Shown: positions 9,657 through 19,604, numbered from the stretch's first letter. The stretch: 64,000 nt of DNA from Cecembia lonarensis LW9 (GCF_000298295.1 NZ_AMGM01000009.1:1-64000), one strand, 5' to 3'. The notes: generated from the letters alone by a model not told the origin. Made by a program: numbers and translations.

Positions 9657-10695
9657 CGCTACTTACTTCAAATTCTCTAACTCTTGGAGTGTATCTTCCT
9701 GCAATTTCTGCTATTGCACGGATATGGTCAGGCGTAGTCCCACAGCAACCACCTAGGATATTTACATAACCCTCTTTCAAAAACACTTCAATTTGATCTG
9801 CCATTTCTGAAGCTCCCTGATCGTATTGACCAAATTCATTGGGCAAACCTGCATTTGGATAGGCTGATACCAAAAAAGGTGCATTTTCAGCTAACACTTT
9901 CAAATATGGCCTCAACTCTTTGGCTCCCAAGGCACAATTTAAACCAACTGAGAACAAAGGAACATGAGAGACTGAAATCAAAAATGCTTCTGTAGTCTGA
10001 CCTGAAAGAGTCCTACCGGAAGCATCTGTGATTGTACCTGAAATCATTACAGGCACTCCTCCTTCTTCTGGATTCAAAGGAATATTCCTTTCTTCAAAAA
10101 CCTCTTGGATAGCAAAAAGAGCAGCTTTTGCATTCAAGGTATCAAAGATCGTTTCTACCAATAAGATATCAGCTCCCCCATCCAATAAGCCTCTTACTTG
10201 CTCCTCATAAGCGGCCACCAATTGATCAAAGGTAATCGCTCTGTATCCGGGGTCATTGACATCTGGTGAAATGGACGCTGTACGATTGGTCGGACCCAAA
10301 GCACCTGCTACAAATCGAGGTCTTGCCGGATTCTTTGTCGTAAACTCATCTGCAACTTCTCTCGCAATTTTAGCCGAGTAAAAGTTGATATCATAAGCCA
10401 AATGCTGCAAGCCATAATCTTCCTGAGCAATTGAGGTACCGGAGAATGTATTGGTTTCGATAATATCAGCTCCAGCTTCAAAATAGGCTGCATGGATTTC
10501 TTTAATAATTTCCGGTCTTGAAAGAGAAAGCAAGTCATTATTCCCTTTCAAAGGTTTGGGATGTGACGCCAAATCGGCTGTTCTAAAATCCTCTTCAGAT
10601 AATTTATAGCGCTGAATCATGGTACCCATGGCACCATCTAAAATCAACACTTTTTGCTTAGCTAAGGCTAGTAATTGTTCTGTTCTTTTGTTCAT
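9649..10695 (-). CDS. metH: Methionine synthase MetH, N-terminal homocysteine-binding half
   Basis: Zinc-dependent homocysteine S-methyltransferase domain as a separate protein of about 348 residues. It opens with [12 protein letters not shown]; the zinc Cys ligands are in GLNCALGA and GGCCGTTP. The reading frame stays open another 32 codons upstream, but that stretch is the 3' part of the SAM-I riboswitch (P4, P1 and linker), so the start is set at the ATG at 10693-10695 (MNKRTEQLL). The stop overlaps the start of the C-terminal half, which suggests translational coupling and equal amounts of both halves. Confidence 0.94.
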   Translation of the reverse strand: MNKRTEQLLALAKQKVLILDGAMGTMIQRYKLSEEDFRTADLASHPKPLKGNNDLLSLSRPEIIKEIHAAYFEAGADIIETNTFSGTSIAQEDYGLQHLAYDINFYSAKIAREVADEFTTKNPARPRFVAGALGPTNRTASISPDVNDPGYRAITFDQLVAAYEEQVRGLLDGGADILLVETIFDTLNAKAALFAIQEVFEERNIPLNPEEGGVPVMISGTITDASGRTLSGQTTEAFLISVSHVPLFSVGLNCALGAKELRPYLKVLAENAPFLVSAYPNAGLPNEFGQYDQGASEMADQIEVFLKEGYVNILGGCCGTTPDHIRAIAEIAGRYTPRVREFEVSSDE

Positions 10696-10751
10696 ATTTT
10701 CAATCAAAAAGCTTATACGAGCAGAACCGGAAGATAAAAGTTGAATCAACC

Positions 10752-10849
10752 GCTCATCTTTTTCCGGCATTTCCGGAAGGGGAATTAGCACCTTGTATTC
10801 AGGTTGCTAAGACGTCGTAGGGCCCATCCCTCGGTCTTTCTCGATAAGC
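10752..10849 (-). ncRNA. SAM-I riboswitch (S-box) aptamer
   Basis: On the minus strand the RNA opens with GCTTATCGAGAAAGACCGAGG, carries GGGATGGGCCCTACGACG, then TTAGCAACC, AAGGTGCTAATTCC, a TTCCGG...CCGGAA P4 hairpin, and closes with GATGAGC. These match the S-box conserved blocks in order. P1 pairs GCTTATC (10843-10849) with GATGAGC (10752-10758). It lies 57 nt before the metH ATG. SAM binding is expected to lower expression of metH and metF. No strong terminator follows; see the alternative pairing described in the findings. Confidence 0.95.
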
Positions 10850-10854
10850 AAGTT

Positions 10855-10862
10855 CAAAGGTA
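10855..10862 (-). promoter_or_regulatory. Bacteroidota -7 box for the metH-metF operon
   Basis: Minus strand TACCTTTG fits TAnnTTTG and ends 6 nt before the riboswitch P1, which puts the transcript start at the 5' edge of the aptamer. No clear TTTG -33 element was seen at the expected distance. Confidence 0.55.
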
Positions 10863-11019
10863 AGGCCTAATCTTGAATTTTATTGATTTTTTCTAAAATT
10901 ATTCAGAATTTATTCCCAAAAATTCAACGCAGATCTTGTCTTTTTGCCTATTTTATGCGGTGAAGAAAAATTTGATTTACAGAATTCAAGGGTTAATTTG
11001 TGCATTAAAAACTTTCAAC

Positions 11020-11574
11020 ATGAGAATTATACTATCCACCATTATTTGCTTGCTTGTCATGGCCTGCAACTCTCCTGCATCCTCCGATGAAATCACTGAA
11101 CAGAAAGACACCTGGGATCCAGAATTAAAACTCCAGGAAATGGGAATAATCATACCGGAGGCCAGTGAACCCGTTGCTAACTATGTCAATGTGGTTAGGA
11201 CGGGAAATCTATTGTTCTTAGCTGGAAAGGGACCAAGTCTACCTGATGGAAGCTACATTACAGGAAAAGTAGGACAAGATCTTTCTATAGATCAGGGTAA
11301 CGAGGCCGCCAGATTGGTCGGCATCGCCCAGTTGGCTGTGCTTAAAGCCGAATTGGGGGATCTGAATAAAGTAAAAAGAATAGTCAAAGTACTCGGTATG
11401 GTAAACTGTGGGCCTGAATTTACCCAACAACCTCAGGTAATCAATGGATTTTCAGACTTGATGGTAGAAGTTTTTGGGGAAAAAGGGAAACATGCCCGAT
11501 CAGCCGTAGGGATGAATGCGCTCCCCATGGATATAGCCGTGGAAATTGAGCTAATTGTTGAAATAGAAGAGTAA
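11020..11574 (+). CDS. RidA/YjgF-family protein with a lipoprotein signal
   Basis: Rid-family domain (about residues 45-180), with GNLLFLAGKGP near the start and HARSAVGMNALPMD near the end. The Arg in ARSAVG matches the carboxylate-binding Arg of active RidA enamine/imine deaminases. Unusually, the protein starts with a lipobox signal (about 20 residues, ending LVMAC), so it should be exported and lipidated, unlike cytosolic RidA. The frame is open upstream for 28 codons, but that part is not signal-like, so the ATG at 11020 is used. It is divergent from metH and followed by a convergent gene. Substrate and role outside the cytosol are unknown. Confidence 0.85.
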   Translation: MRIILSTIICLLVMACNSPASSDEITEQKDTWDPELKLQEMGIIIPEASEPVANYVNVVRTGNLLFLAGKGPSLPDGSYITGKVGQDLSIDQGNEAARLVGIAQLAVLKAELGDLNKVKRIVKVLGMVNCGPEFTQQPQVINGFSDLMVEVFGEKGKHARSAVGMNALPMDIAVEIELIVEIEE

Positions 11575-11582
11575 TTCGGCAT

Positions 11583-12890
11583 TTAAGGTCTAATACCGAC
11601 ACTGAACTGTAGGTAAGGGTTTGCCATGTATTTAAACATGGGAAGCCCTAAAAAATTATAAGGGGTAAGCGGCAACTCATAGCCCGCATGCATTCCCAGA
11701 ACCAGATCAAAAAATCTCCTTTTTGATAAAGGAAATCCATACGTTACAAAGAGTTCGGGTTTACCCATTGCGCCATAGCTTCTAAGCTGTCCATCAAAGT
11801 CGGGTTCCTCGAACAATCTTGGAAAATCAGGTTTAGCATTACTTGTCAGCGTATACCGAAGATTACCAAATCCCAAACCCGCCAAGGCACCTATTTCAAT
11901 ATTTCTTAGATCCAAAAACTTTAGCCCACCATTGGCATAGACCCTCACTGAATTAAGGGTATGGCTTTGTGTAGCTGAGGCTTGTCCCCCATAGCCTAAA
12001 TTAAAAACATCCACCCCATAAAGTAGCTGTTTGCTGTATCCTAGTATTTTTAATCCCCAATTATTAGGCCTCCCAGAAAATGGCCTCAAGCCATTATCTT
12101 CCAAATGTCTGTTGAGTGCATCCGGACTCGTAAAGTGAAGACCGTACAATAAATGTGCGCCAATGGTCGCATCTTTATAAAAATAACTGTAATCAGGTAA
12201 CGTTAAACCAACTCCTAATCTAAGAAATGCTCCTGACTGAATATTGCTGAAACTAATACCATTTTGGCTCCATGAATCTTCAAATGGGCTAAAGGAATAT
12301 CCAAATTGCCCGATTAGTGCCATGGCTTCATCACGACCGGGAATCGGAACATCATAACTCATGTGGAATCCAAACTCTGTCAAAAAACCCCTGAAATTCA
12401 AAGAGCTTCTATGGATGTTTCCATCCCTTAGAATAAAACCATGTTCAGGGTTAGTAAGGAATCCATCGATATTTTGTGCATCCGATTCCCTTATCATCTG
12501 GAAATTGAGAAACCCTGAACCCACAGCCATGTAATGTATCAGCTGAAACCTGCCCTCTTCAGTAAAAGAAAACCCAAGGTTGACCATAAACCGAGTAGTT
12601 CTAAAATCAATATCATAACCGTTAAACCTTGATCCAAATCCAGGATTTTGGGAAAGTTCCATCCCGACAACAAAGTCATTTATTCTGGCCTGATAGCCAA
12701 AATTGAAATTATTGTACCCTTTCCTCATTGGAGTCAACCCTTTGTTATCCAGCATATTATTGAACTCCCGAAGATTAGAGCCTGTGTTTCCAAAGGTCAT
12801 ATACATGGTGGACCTGTTGGTATTGATCTCTTGTGCAAAGACCCCAAGCTGAAAAAAAACTAAAACTATACTGCAATAGACAAACTTCAT
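11583..12890 (-). CDS. Predicted outer-membrane beta-barrel protein, unknown function
   Basis: About 435 residues with a clear Sec signal (MKFVYCSIVLVF...GVFAQ). The remainder is rich in alternating aromatic/Gly strands such as GYQARINDFVVGMELS and FGYSFSPFEDSW, typical of Bacteroidota outer-membrane barrels, ending with the strand-like LQFSVGIRP. No named domain was recognised. The 13 codons before the chosen ATG carry no signal features. It is convergent with the RidA-like gene (8 bp apart) and follows the large histidine kinase gene on the same strand by 61 bp. Confidence 0.75.
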   Translation of the reverse strand: MKFVYCSIVLVFFQLGVFAQEINTNRSTMYMTFGNTGSNLREFNNMLDNKGLTPMRKGYNNFNFGYQARINDFVVGMELSQNPGFGSRFNGYDIDFRTTRFMVNLGFSFTEEGRFQLIHYMAVGSGFLNFQMIRESDAQNIDGFLTNPEHGFILRDGNIHRSSLNFRGFLTEFGFHMSYDVPIPGRDEAMALIGQFGYSFSPFEDSWSQNGISFSNIQSGAFLRLGVGLTLPDYSYFYKDATIGAHLLYGLHFTSPDALNRHLEDNGLRPFSGRPNNWGLKILGYSKQLLYGVDVFNLGYGGQASATQSHTLNSVRVYANGGLKFLDLRNIEIGALAGLGFGNLRYTLTSNAKPDFPRLFEEPDFDGQLRSYGAMGKPELFVTYGFPLSKRRFFDLVLGMHAGYELPLTPYNFLGLPMFKYMANPYLQFSVGIRP

Positions 12891-12951
12891 ACGCTGGTGT
12901 TTCCCCTCAAAAATAAAGCTTAATCGCATACGATACCCTCAAATGAGAAAA

Positions 12952-15900
12952 TTATATATTCAAATATTTGATGATCTTGGCGTAAAGGTTATCCGGATTG
13001 AACGGTTTTGGAATAAAGTCATCCATCCCTACTTCATCTAATTGTTGCTTGACATCTATCAAGGAAGAAGCTGTCAGAGCAATGATGGGTGTTTTCTTTT
13101 TATGTGGATCCAAATGAGCCCTGATATATGAGGCTACTTCAAATCCATCCATTTCAGGCATTTGAAGATCCAATAAAACCAGATGAAAGTCACTATCATC
13201 AAATTCTTTAATGGCCTCTTTTCCATTTTCAGCAATAACAACTTCATTTACCCCCCATTTCATCAAAAATTTATTAATCATCACCTGATTGACCAAGTTG
13301 TCCTCAGCAACCAATATTTTGGCCTGATGGAGGTCTTTTTCTGTGGCCGCGATTTGCTTGAGGTGAACATCTGTAAACACCTTGACTTTCTGGAATCTTA
13401 CCACAAAAGTAAAAAGGGTACCTCCACCTTCTCTCGGTATAACTTGTATATCCCCACCAAAAAGGGCTACCAGTTTTTTAACAATCGCTAAACCCAATCC
13501 GGTCCCGCCAAATTTCCTTGTCGTTTCAGCACTGGCCTGTGTGAAAGCCTCAAAAACAGAGTCTAATTTTTCCTCAGGAATACCAATACCTGTATCCTCA
13601 AAATCAAATTTTATGGCAATTTCTTCAGAGTTCTCATCAATTCTTGTCAGCGCTATCCGGATAAACCCTTGGGGTGTAAATTTGACTGCATTGGACACCA
13701 AGTTATTGACAATCTGCCCCAATCGGACTGGATCGCCCAATAATTTACTCGGAATTTCCTCATCATATTCGAAAAGAATGTCCAAAGCTTTCTCCCTTGC
13801 CTGGTAGGTGTAGGAATGTATGATTCTATTGATCACATTCTTCAGTTCGAAATCCACATGTTCCAATTCAACTTTCCCAGAATCAATTTTGGTGAAATCC
13901 AAAATATCATTGATCAGCCCCAATAAGTTCTCCGCAGAAAACTGTAAAGTTTTTAAATTTTCCAACTGATCTGGCCGTGGGTTATCCTCTATCAGTAAAT
14001 GGGCCATCCCTATCACTGCATTCATAGGGGTTCTGATTTCATGACTCATAATAGATAAAAACTGAGATTTGACTTTAGAAGCCTGTTCAGCCTTTTCTTT
14101 TGCCAAATAAAGTTCTTTTTGGGCTTCTTTGAGGAGGGTTATATCCCTTGCGATGCCGTTATATGAAATTTGCCCATCTTCCCCATAAACTATTTTTCCG
14201 TTAGAACTGAAAATTCTATACTGTCCGTCTTTTCTACGCAACTTAAATTCCAAATACTGATTTTGCTCCAAAAACTGAAGTGGATTTCTGGCCATTTCTT
14301 CAAGTTCTGAATTGTCACTTTCGTGCAGAAAATCGGTCAATTTTCGGTCAAGTACCTCTGTAAGTTCATACCCAAGAAACTGTTTGACGTTAGGCGAAAT
14401 ATAAGTTATCGAAAAATCAGGATTCAATGAGAAAATGATTTCTGTGGATTCCTCTACAAGCCTACGGTACTTCTCTTCACTTTTTTGAAGGTTTTCTTTC
14501 GCCTTGTATTCTTCATTGATGTCTCTCAATATACCCAATGCATATTCTACTTCTTCCCCATGCATGATGGGCTTGATAGTCATCTCATAATACCTCCTCC
14601 TGAATACAAGTACTTTATTGACCCCTTTATTATCATGCAGTGCTTCAATGACAGCTGGCTCTATTTCACTTAAATTGCCCCTGTGAACTTCTGATAGAGT
14701 TTTACCTTCAAAATCTGAAGGCTTCATCCCCCAATCCTTTAATGTAGAACCTTGGGCAACGATGTATCGCAGGTCTTTATCGATCAGGAAAACACTTATA
14801 AAAGGAATATTGGCTGCTAAAACCCTGTATCTTTCCTGGCTTCTGATTATTTCTTCTCTGGTCTTTTTCCTATCGGTAATATCCTGAAGTATACCCTCAT
14901 GCAAAACAACCCTGCCTTCTTGATCCAAAATTTCCCTGGATTTGTCTTCTACCCAACGGTACTCACCTGTAATTTTACGCAATCGATATTCACCAGAGTA
15001 GGCAGGAATACCTTTATCGTCCTGCTCCTTAAGGTGAAAATCCAGCAATTCTTCTACGTCATGAGGGTGGACAAATTCCAGTATGTTCTTTTTACCAATC
15101 AACTCTTGGGCCTGATATCCAAATTGCTTGATGTTTTCAGATATATAAAGTATTTTAAAATTGTCGTTTGGATCTACAGTAAATAATACGGCAGGACTGT
15201 TTTCTACCACCATTTTGGCCCTTTTTGCAAGTGCCTCTTGTTTTTGCAACACCGAAAGGTTCCTTATCAGGAAAGAGTAACCAAGCCTTTTCCCTTCGTC
15301 ATTCAAGAATGCCTGTACGGTAATATCATAAGGTTGAACGATGCCATTCAAGGGCTTTAGGTTTAGCTCTCTTTTATAAACATCTGTGCCGTGCAGCCTC
15401 AAAATTTCAGATTGTATGACTTGAATATCCTCAGATAGAAAATCAAAAAGTGCAAAAAGCAAACCATGAAATTTATCTTTGTGTCCTAAATTACATTCCT
15501 GTTTCGCCGCTTTATTAAGGTATATGACATTCCAATTAATATCCGTAACAAAAATAGGATCATCAACCTGTGCCAGAATCTGTGATTGTAATTTCAAGTA
15601 ATTTTCAGCATCCCGCTTATGGGTAATATCTGTACAATAACCGAAAATTTCAGATTTACTGCTTCCCGACAAGTCCCTGACTTCTATATTGTAGCTGATT
15701 ATTTTTTCTCTTCCATCTGAAAATTTCAACAAAAACTCACCTTCAGAGCCCTGCTTTTCAAAAAATGCAAGCCTGAGTTTTTTTAGGAGTTCACGCCTAC
15801 TTTGATCACCTATTATCTTCAATAAATCTGATATTTCAGCAGAATTTATATGATCGTCCAGTTCAAAAATACGATTTAGCCCTTTAGAAAACACCAATCT

Positions 15901-17277
15901 GTTTCTCGAATCACTATACCTCCAGGATCCAGATTTAGCCAAAATTTCAGTAGACGCCAAAAGCTTCTCGTTTCTATCTAAGCTTTTTCGGATGGCTCTA
16001 TTGATAAAGCTTCCTGCATAGATATCGCCTAATTGCCGGAGCACATACTCGTCTTTCTCTACCCATTCCCTTTTTTCCTTTACTGCATCTAATCCAAAAA
16101 ACCCAATCAGTCTGTTTTCAGAGAATATCGGAATTAAAATAACAGATTTAATTCCTTGCCTTCTGTAAACTTCCTGTTCCTTTGCCAAGCTCAAAGGCAT
16201 GGTTTCTACATCGGGAATTACCATAATCTCCCCCCTCCGAAGTGTTTGCATGGTATAAGCAGATTCATCAATATCAATGAATTTCATTTGATGAATCTGA
16301 GGCTCAATGCCTTCATTAGACCACTCATATATATACTCCATCGCTTGGAGTTCGTTATGGATAAGAAATATATAGGCCCTATCTGCCTTTTCAAACACCC
16401 CAAGCATTTGCAAAGATTCCTTGAAGACCGAATCCAATTGCTGAAAATCAGCATTCACAAACTTTGTGGAAATTTTATTGATCAGAATTTGGAGTTCAAA
16501 TCGCTTCTCCAAAGACTTTTTCGCTTCATAATAATCCGTAATGTCTCTTGCACTGAAAAGCACCCCTTCAATAGCTGGATCATCCATCAGGTTTTTGGCA
16601 TAACTCTCTAAGAACACTTTCCTTCCATCAGGACGCTTAACCCAAAAATTAATTTTAACCTCTTCTTTCCCTGTCCAAAGCTTGCTGACATCCCCCTCTA
16701 CCAATTCAATCAACCCCTTTTCAATAAAATAATCTACAGATCTACCGATAACTGCTTCAGGGTTTACGCCCAATTTATCGATAATAGAAGAACTTATAAA
16801 TTTATAAACCTTATTGCCATCCATAATGGCTAACATGTCATGGCTGTTCCGAAGAATAGTTTCTAGGAAACTCAGGTCTTTATGGTTTTCGATTGACTGT
16901 TCGCCATATTTTTGAGAATACATAATTTCACCAAGAGAAAAGTGCCTCCTCCCTTTGGCAAGGCAATACCGTTTAGAAGTATTGGAAGATAGGTTCACAA
17001 AAGTCCAATGAAACCTGCTCAAATAACCATTTTTACCTCTTAATGCCCTCATAAAATCGGTTTTGGGGATTTCTCCACCCAAAAAAAACCGGTAAAGTTC
17101 ATTCTGACTATGGCTGCTGTTCACAAACTCTTGCCACTTGTTAAAATCAAACTGGAAATTCTCTAACCAAAACTTATTGACAAAGACAATCTGGTCTTCA
17201 CTGAATACAAGCATTGGATCGGTTGACTCATCAAAAAAACTAAAAACAGAAATATCCAATTTTTCAAAATATGCCAT
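12952..17277 (-). CDS. Large cytosolic hybrid histidine kinase (multi-PAS, GAF, HisKA, HATPase, REC)
   Basis: 1441-residue sensor kinase with no transmembrane segment, so it senses cytosolic signals. Order: PAS-like (1-100), PAS (135-250), GAF (260-430), then five PAS/PAC units (about 440-555, 560-675, 685-800, 815-925, 935-1050). Next come HisKA with MSHEIRTP (His1079), HATPase with FEDTGIGI and GGTGLGLAI, and a C-terminal receiver with phospho-Asp in LLDLQMPEMDG (Asp1370) and the conserved Lys in FIPKPF. All catalytic residues are present. No response regulator or HPt gene is adjacent, so the phosphorelay partner lies elsewhere. Ligands of the PAS and GAF units cannot be told from sequence. 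Confidence 0.93.
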   Translation of the reverse strand: MAYFEKLDISVFSFFDESTDPMLVFSEDQIVFVNKFWLENFQFDFNKWQEFVNSSHSQNELYRFFLGGEIPKTDFMRALRGKNGYLSRFHWTFVNLSSNTSKRYCLAKGRRHFSLGEIMYSQKYGEQSIENHKDLSFLETILRNSHDMLAIMDGNKVYKFISSSIIDKLGVNPEAVIGRSVDYFIEKGLIELVEGDVSKLWTGKEEVKINFWVKRPDGRKVFLESYAKNLMDDPAIEGVLFSARDITDYYEAKKSLEKRFELQILINKISTKFVNADFQQLDSVFKESLQMLGVFEKADRAYIFLIHNELQAMEYIYEWSNEGIEPQIHQMKFIDIDESAYTMQTLRRGEIMVIPDVETMPLSLAKEQEVYRRQGIKSVILIPIFSENRLIGFFGLDAVKEKREWVEKDEYVLRQLGDIYAGSFINRAIRKSLDRNEKLLASTEILAKSGSWRYSDSRNRLVFSKGLNRIFELDDHINSAEISDLLKIIGDQSRRELLKKLRLAFFEKQGSEGEFLLKFSDGREKIISYNIEVRDLSGSSKSEIFGYCTDITHKRDAENYLKLQSQILAQVDDPIFVTDINWNVIYLNKAAKQECNLGHKDKFHGLLFALFDFLSEDIQVIQSEILRLHGTDVYKRELNLKPLNGIVQPYDITVQAFLNDEGKRLGYSFLIRNLSVLQKQEALAKRAKMVVENSPAVLFTVDPNDNFKILYISENIKQFGYQAQELIGKKNILEFVHPHDVEELLDFHLKEQDDKGIPAYSGEYRLRKITGEYRWVEDKSREILDQEGRVVLHEGILQDITDRKKTREEIIRSQERYRVLAANIPFISVFLIDKDLRYIVAQGSTLKDWGMKPSDFEGKTLSEVHRGNLSEIEPAVIEALHDNKGVNKVLVFRRRYYEMTIKPIMHGEEVEYALGILRDINEEYKAKENLQKSEEKYRRLVEESTEIIFSLNPDFSITYISPNVKQFLGYELTEVLDRKLTDFLHESDNSELEEMARNPLQFLEQNQYLEFKLRRKDGQYRIFSSNGKIVYGEDGQISYNGIARDITLLKEAQKELYLAKEKAEQASKVKSQFLSIMSHEIRTPMNAVIGMAHLLIEDNPRPDQLENLKTLQFSAENLLGLINDILDFTKIDSGKVELEHVDFELKNVINRIIHSYTYQAREKALDILFEYDEEIPSKLLGDPVRLGQIVNNLVSNAVKFTPQGFIRIALTRIDENSEEIAIKFDFEDTGIGIPEEKLDSVFEAFTQASAETTRKFGGTGLGLAIVKKLVALFGGDIQVIPREGGGTLFTFVVRFQKVKVFTDVHLKQIAATEKDLHQAKILVAEDNLVNQVMINKFLMKWGVNEVVIAENGKEAIKEFDDSDFHLVLLDLQMPEMDGFEVASYIRAHLDPHKKKTPIIALTASSLIDVKQQLDEVGMDDFIPKPFNPDNLYAKIIKYLNI

Positions 17278-17389
17278 ACGGTCATGTAAAATTAATGCCT
17301 TTACAATTTTAATCTTTTATTTTCACAGTCTGAACAAGTTTCCAATCTAAATATATAGAGTTTAAGTTCCATATAAAAAACCAATAGTA

Positions 17390-19555
17390 ATGAAAATCAG
17401 AATCAGTTTAATACTTATCCTCAGCCTTTTCTGGAGCTTATATCCAGTCTTGGCTCAAAACTCAGAGCTTGTCAATATCGGGGATTTGACAAAAATCGTG
17501 AGCACGGACAATCATACGTTGACAAAAGACGGAAAAAGCGTCTTATATCTTAAACGGTTTATTGAGATGGCCTCAGATGACCAATATACCTATAAGTCCC
17601 AACTTTGGGTTTCTGACTTAAATGATAGCCAATCTGGGAAACCACTAACTTCTTCTGAATACAATATTTCATCTTTTGAATTATCCCCTGATGGAAAACA
17701 TGTTGCTTTTATAAGGTCAAAAGATGGAAAAAACCAAGTCTGGATCTTGCCTTTGGAAGGTGGTGAAAGCCAGGTTTTAACTTCTGAAAAACTCAATGTT
17801 TCCAGCCCTATATGGTCCCCTGACGGTAAGAAAATCCTATACAATACTACCCATCCCATTTGGTCCATTGAGGGGAATCCTGAATGGGAAATCCAAAGAC
17901 CTGGAAGGGCTTATGGAGATGAGCCAAACTATAAGGCCATCAAGGAAGGATTTGCAAAAGAAGAAATCAAACCAAACCCTGATGGAAACCTGGAGGAATT
18001 GAGGGCTTTTTTGGCAAAAAATGCTGGTAAAAACGATCCCAAAGTAATTGATAGATTGAATTTTTTAGGAGAAACAGACCTCAGTCCAGATTTGTATTTC
18101 TCTCACTTGAACATAATCGATTTAGATACAAGGGAAGCACAAAAAATCACCTCAGGTTTCCAAAGTTTTTTTGGTGCAAACTGGTCTCCCGATGGTACTT
18201 ACATCTTGGCTTCATCACTGAAAAATACCGAACACCCTGATCTTACCAACCATACTGAAATTTGGAAAATCAATCTGAGCAACTTATCGGCTGAGATTTT
18301 CTTTTCGCTTGAAAATCATCGCGTTGGCAACCCTGCCTTTTCTCCAGATGGCAAATGGATTGCCATAGGTGGACAAAATATGGAAGAACCTTCTTACAAC
18401 ATGTCCATGATTGGAATAATCCGTCCTGATGGTTCTGGATTTAAATGGCTTACGGAAAGTTTGGACAGAAGTGTGGGAAATCCAAAATGGTCCCAAGATG
18501 GCCAAAGCATCTATTTTACTGGGGCTAACCAAGGCGGATTTACCTTATGGAGGGCTCAGATCAACAATTCAAAAATAGATCCTATCATCTCCGGCCCGGT
18601 GGGAGTGACCAGTTTTGACCTTGACCAAAAAAATCTGGTGTATGCACTGACTAAAATTGAAAACCCTTCTGAAATTTATGTAGGTGATATAAATAACAGA
18701 AATCCAAAACAAATATCAAGATTCAATGAGCCCTGGTTAAAAGATAAAATAATTTCCAAACCTACTGCCCATCAATTACTCACTGAAGATGGTCTTACGA
18801 TAGATTATTGGGTGATGGAGCCTGTAAATAAAAAGCCAGGTGTGAAATATCCGACTATTTTGAATATGCACGGTGGACCATCTGCCATGTGGGGTCCAGG
18901 TGAGTTTTCCATGTGGCATGAGTTCCAAGCGATGGCAGCCAAAGGTTATGGCCTTGTCTATGCCAACCCTAGAGGCAGTGGGGGCTATGGAAAAGCTTTC
19001 CAGAAAGAGAATTTCCAAAACTGGGGAGATGGGCCTGCTGCAGATGTTTTGGGTGCTCTTGATGAAGCCCAAAATCAAGTTGATTGGATAGATAAAGAGC
19101 AACTGTTCCTCACAGGAGGTTCATATGCAGGTTACCTTACCGCTTGGATTGTTGGTCATGACCACCGATTTAAAGCTGCTTTTGCCCAAAGAGGGGTATA
19201 TGAACTCACTTTTTTTATGGGTGAAGGTAATGCCTGGAGGTTGGTGCCTAACCATTTTGGGTACCCATGGGAAGAGGGTATCAAAGAAATACTGGATTAT
19301 AATAGTCCTCAAACGTATGTGCAGAATATTCAGACCCCATTGTTGATAAAACATGGAGATCTGGATTTAAGAACCGGTGTAAGACAGTCTGAACTCCTTT
19401 ATAAAAGTTTGAAAATTCTAGGCAAACCAGTGGAATATGTCCGTTATCCCGGAGAGGGGCACGAGCTTTCCAGGTCTGGGGCAGTACATAGGAGAATAGA
19501 CCGGATCGCACGGATTATAGAATTCTTTGAAAGATATGCCGAACATAAAAAATAA
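17390..19555 (+). CDS. S9 family peptidase (prolyl-oligopeptidase/acylaminoacyl-peptidase type), exported
   Basis: 721 residues with a Sec signal ending PVLAQ. The N-terminal beta-propeller shows WD40/PD40-type repeats (LSPDGKHVAF, WSPDGKKILY, FSPDGKWIAI). The alpha/beta-hydrolase domain starts near residue 470. The catalytic triad is visible: Ser in TGGSYAGY, Asp in HGDLDLRTG and His in GEGHELSR. Expected to trim oligopeptides in the periplasm or outside the cell. It is divergent from the large kinase (112 bp between them) and ends in an intrinsic terminator. Confidence 0.94.
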   Translation: MKIRISLILILSLFWSLYPVLAQNSELVNIGDLTKIVSTDNHTLTKDGKSVLYLKRFIEMASDDQYTYKSQLWVSDLNDSQSGKPLTSSEYNISSFELSPDGKHVAFIRSKDGKNQVWILPLEGGESQVLTSEKLNVSSPIWSPDGKKILYNTTHPIWSIEGNPEWEIQRPGRAYGDEPNYKAIKEGFAKEEIKPNPDGNLEELRAFLAKNAGKNDPKVIDRLNFLGETDLSPDLYFSHLNIIDLDTREAQKITSGFQSFFGANWSPDGTYILASSLKNTEHPDLTNHTEIWKINLSNLSAEIFFSLENHRVGNPAFSPDGKWIAIGGQNMEEPSYNMSMIGIIRPDGSGFKWLTESLDRSVGNPKWSQDGQSIYFTGANQGGFTLWRAQINNSKIDPIISGPVGVTSFDLDQKNLVYALTKIENPSEIYVGDINNRNPKQISRFNEPWLKDKIISKPTAHQLLTEDGLTIDYWVMEPVNKKPGVKYPTILNMHGGPSAMWGPGEFSMWHEFQAMAAKGYGLVYANPRGSGGYGKAFQKENFQNWGDGPAADVLGALDEAQNQVDWIDKEQLFLTGGSYAGYLTAWIVGHDHRFKAAFAQRGVYELTFFMGEGNAWRLVPNHFGYPWEEGIKEILDYNSPQTYVQNIQTPLLIKHGDLDLRTGVRQSELLYKSLKILGKPVEYVRYPGEGHELSRSGAVHRRIDRIARIIEFFERYAEHKK

Positions 19556-19569
19556 TAAGCTTATTGATG

Positions 19570-19604
19570 AAAAAGGAGTGGTTCATTCAAATCACCCCTT
19601 TTTT
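19570..19604 (+). terminator. Intrinsic terminator of the S9 peptidase gene
   Basis: AAAAAGGAGTG pairs with CACCCCTTTTT (one mismatch, extended inward by GTT/AAT), followed by a T run, 15 bp after the stop codon. Confidence 0.75.

Noticed and set aside
10696-10791. 32-residue N-terminal extension of the metH homocysteine half
   Set aside because: The region is the 3' part of a SAM-I riboswitch; family proteins begin at the internal ATG.
13382-13807. 141-codon frame antisense to the large kinase
   Set aside because: Covers the HATPase domain on the opposite strand, with no start signal.
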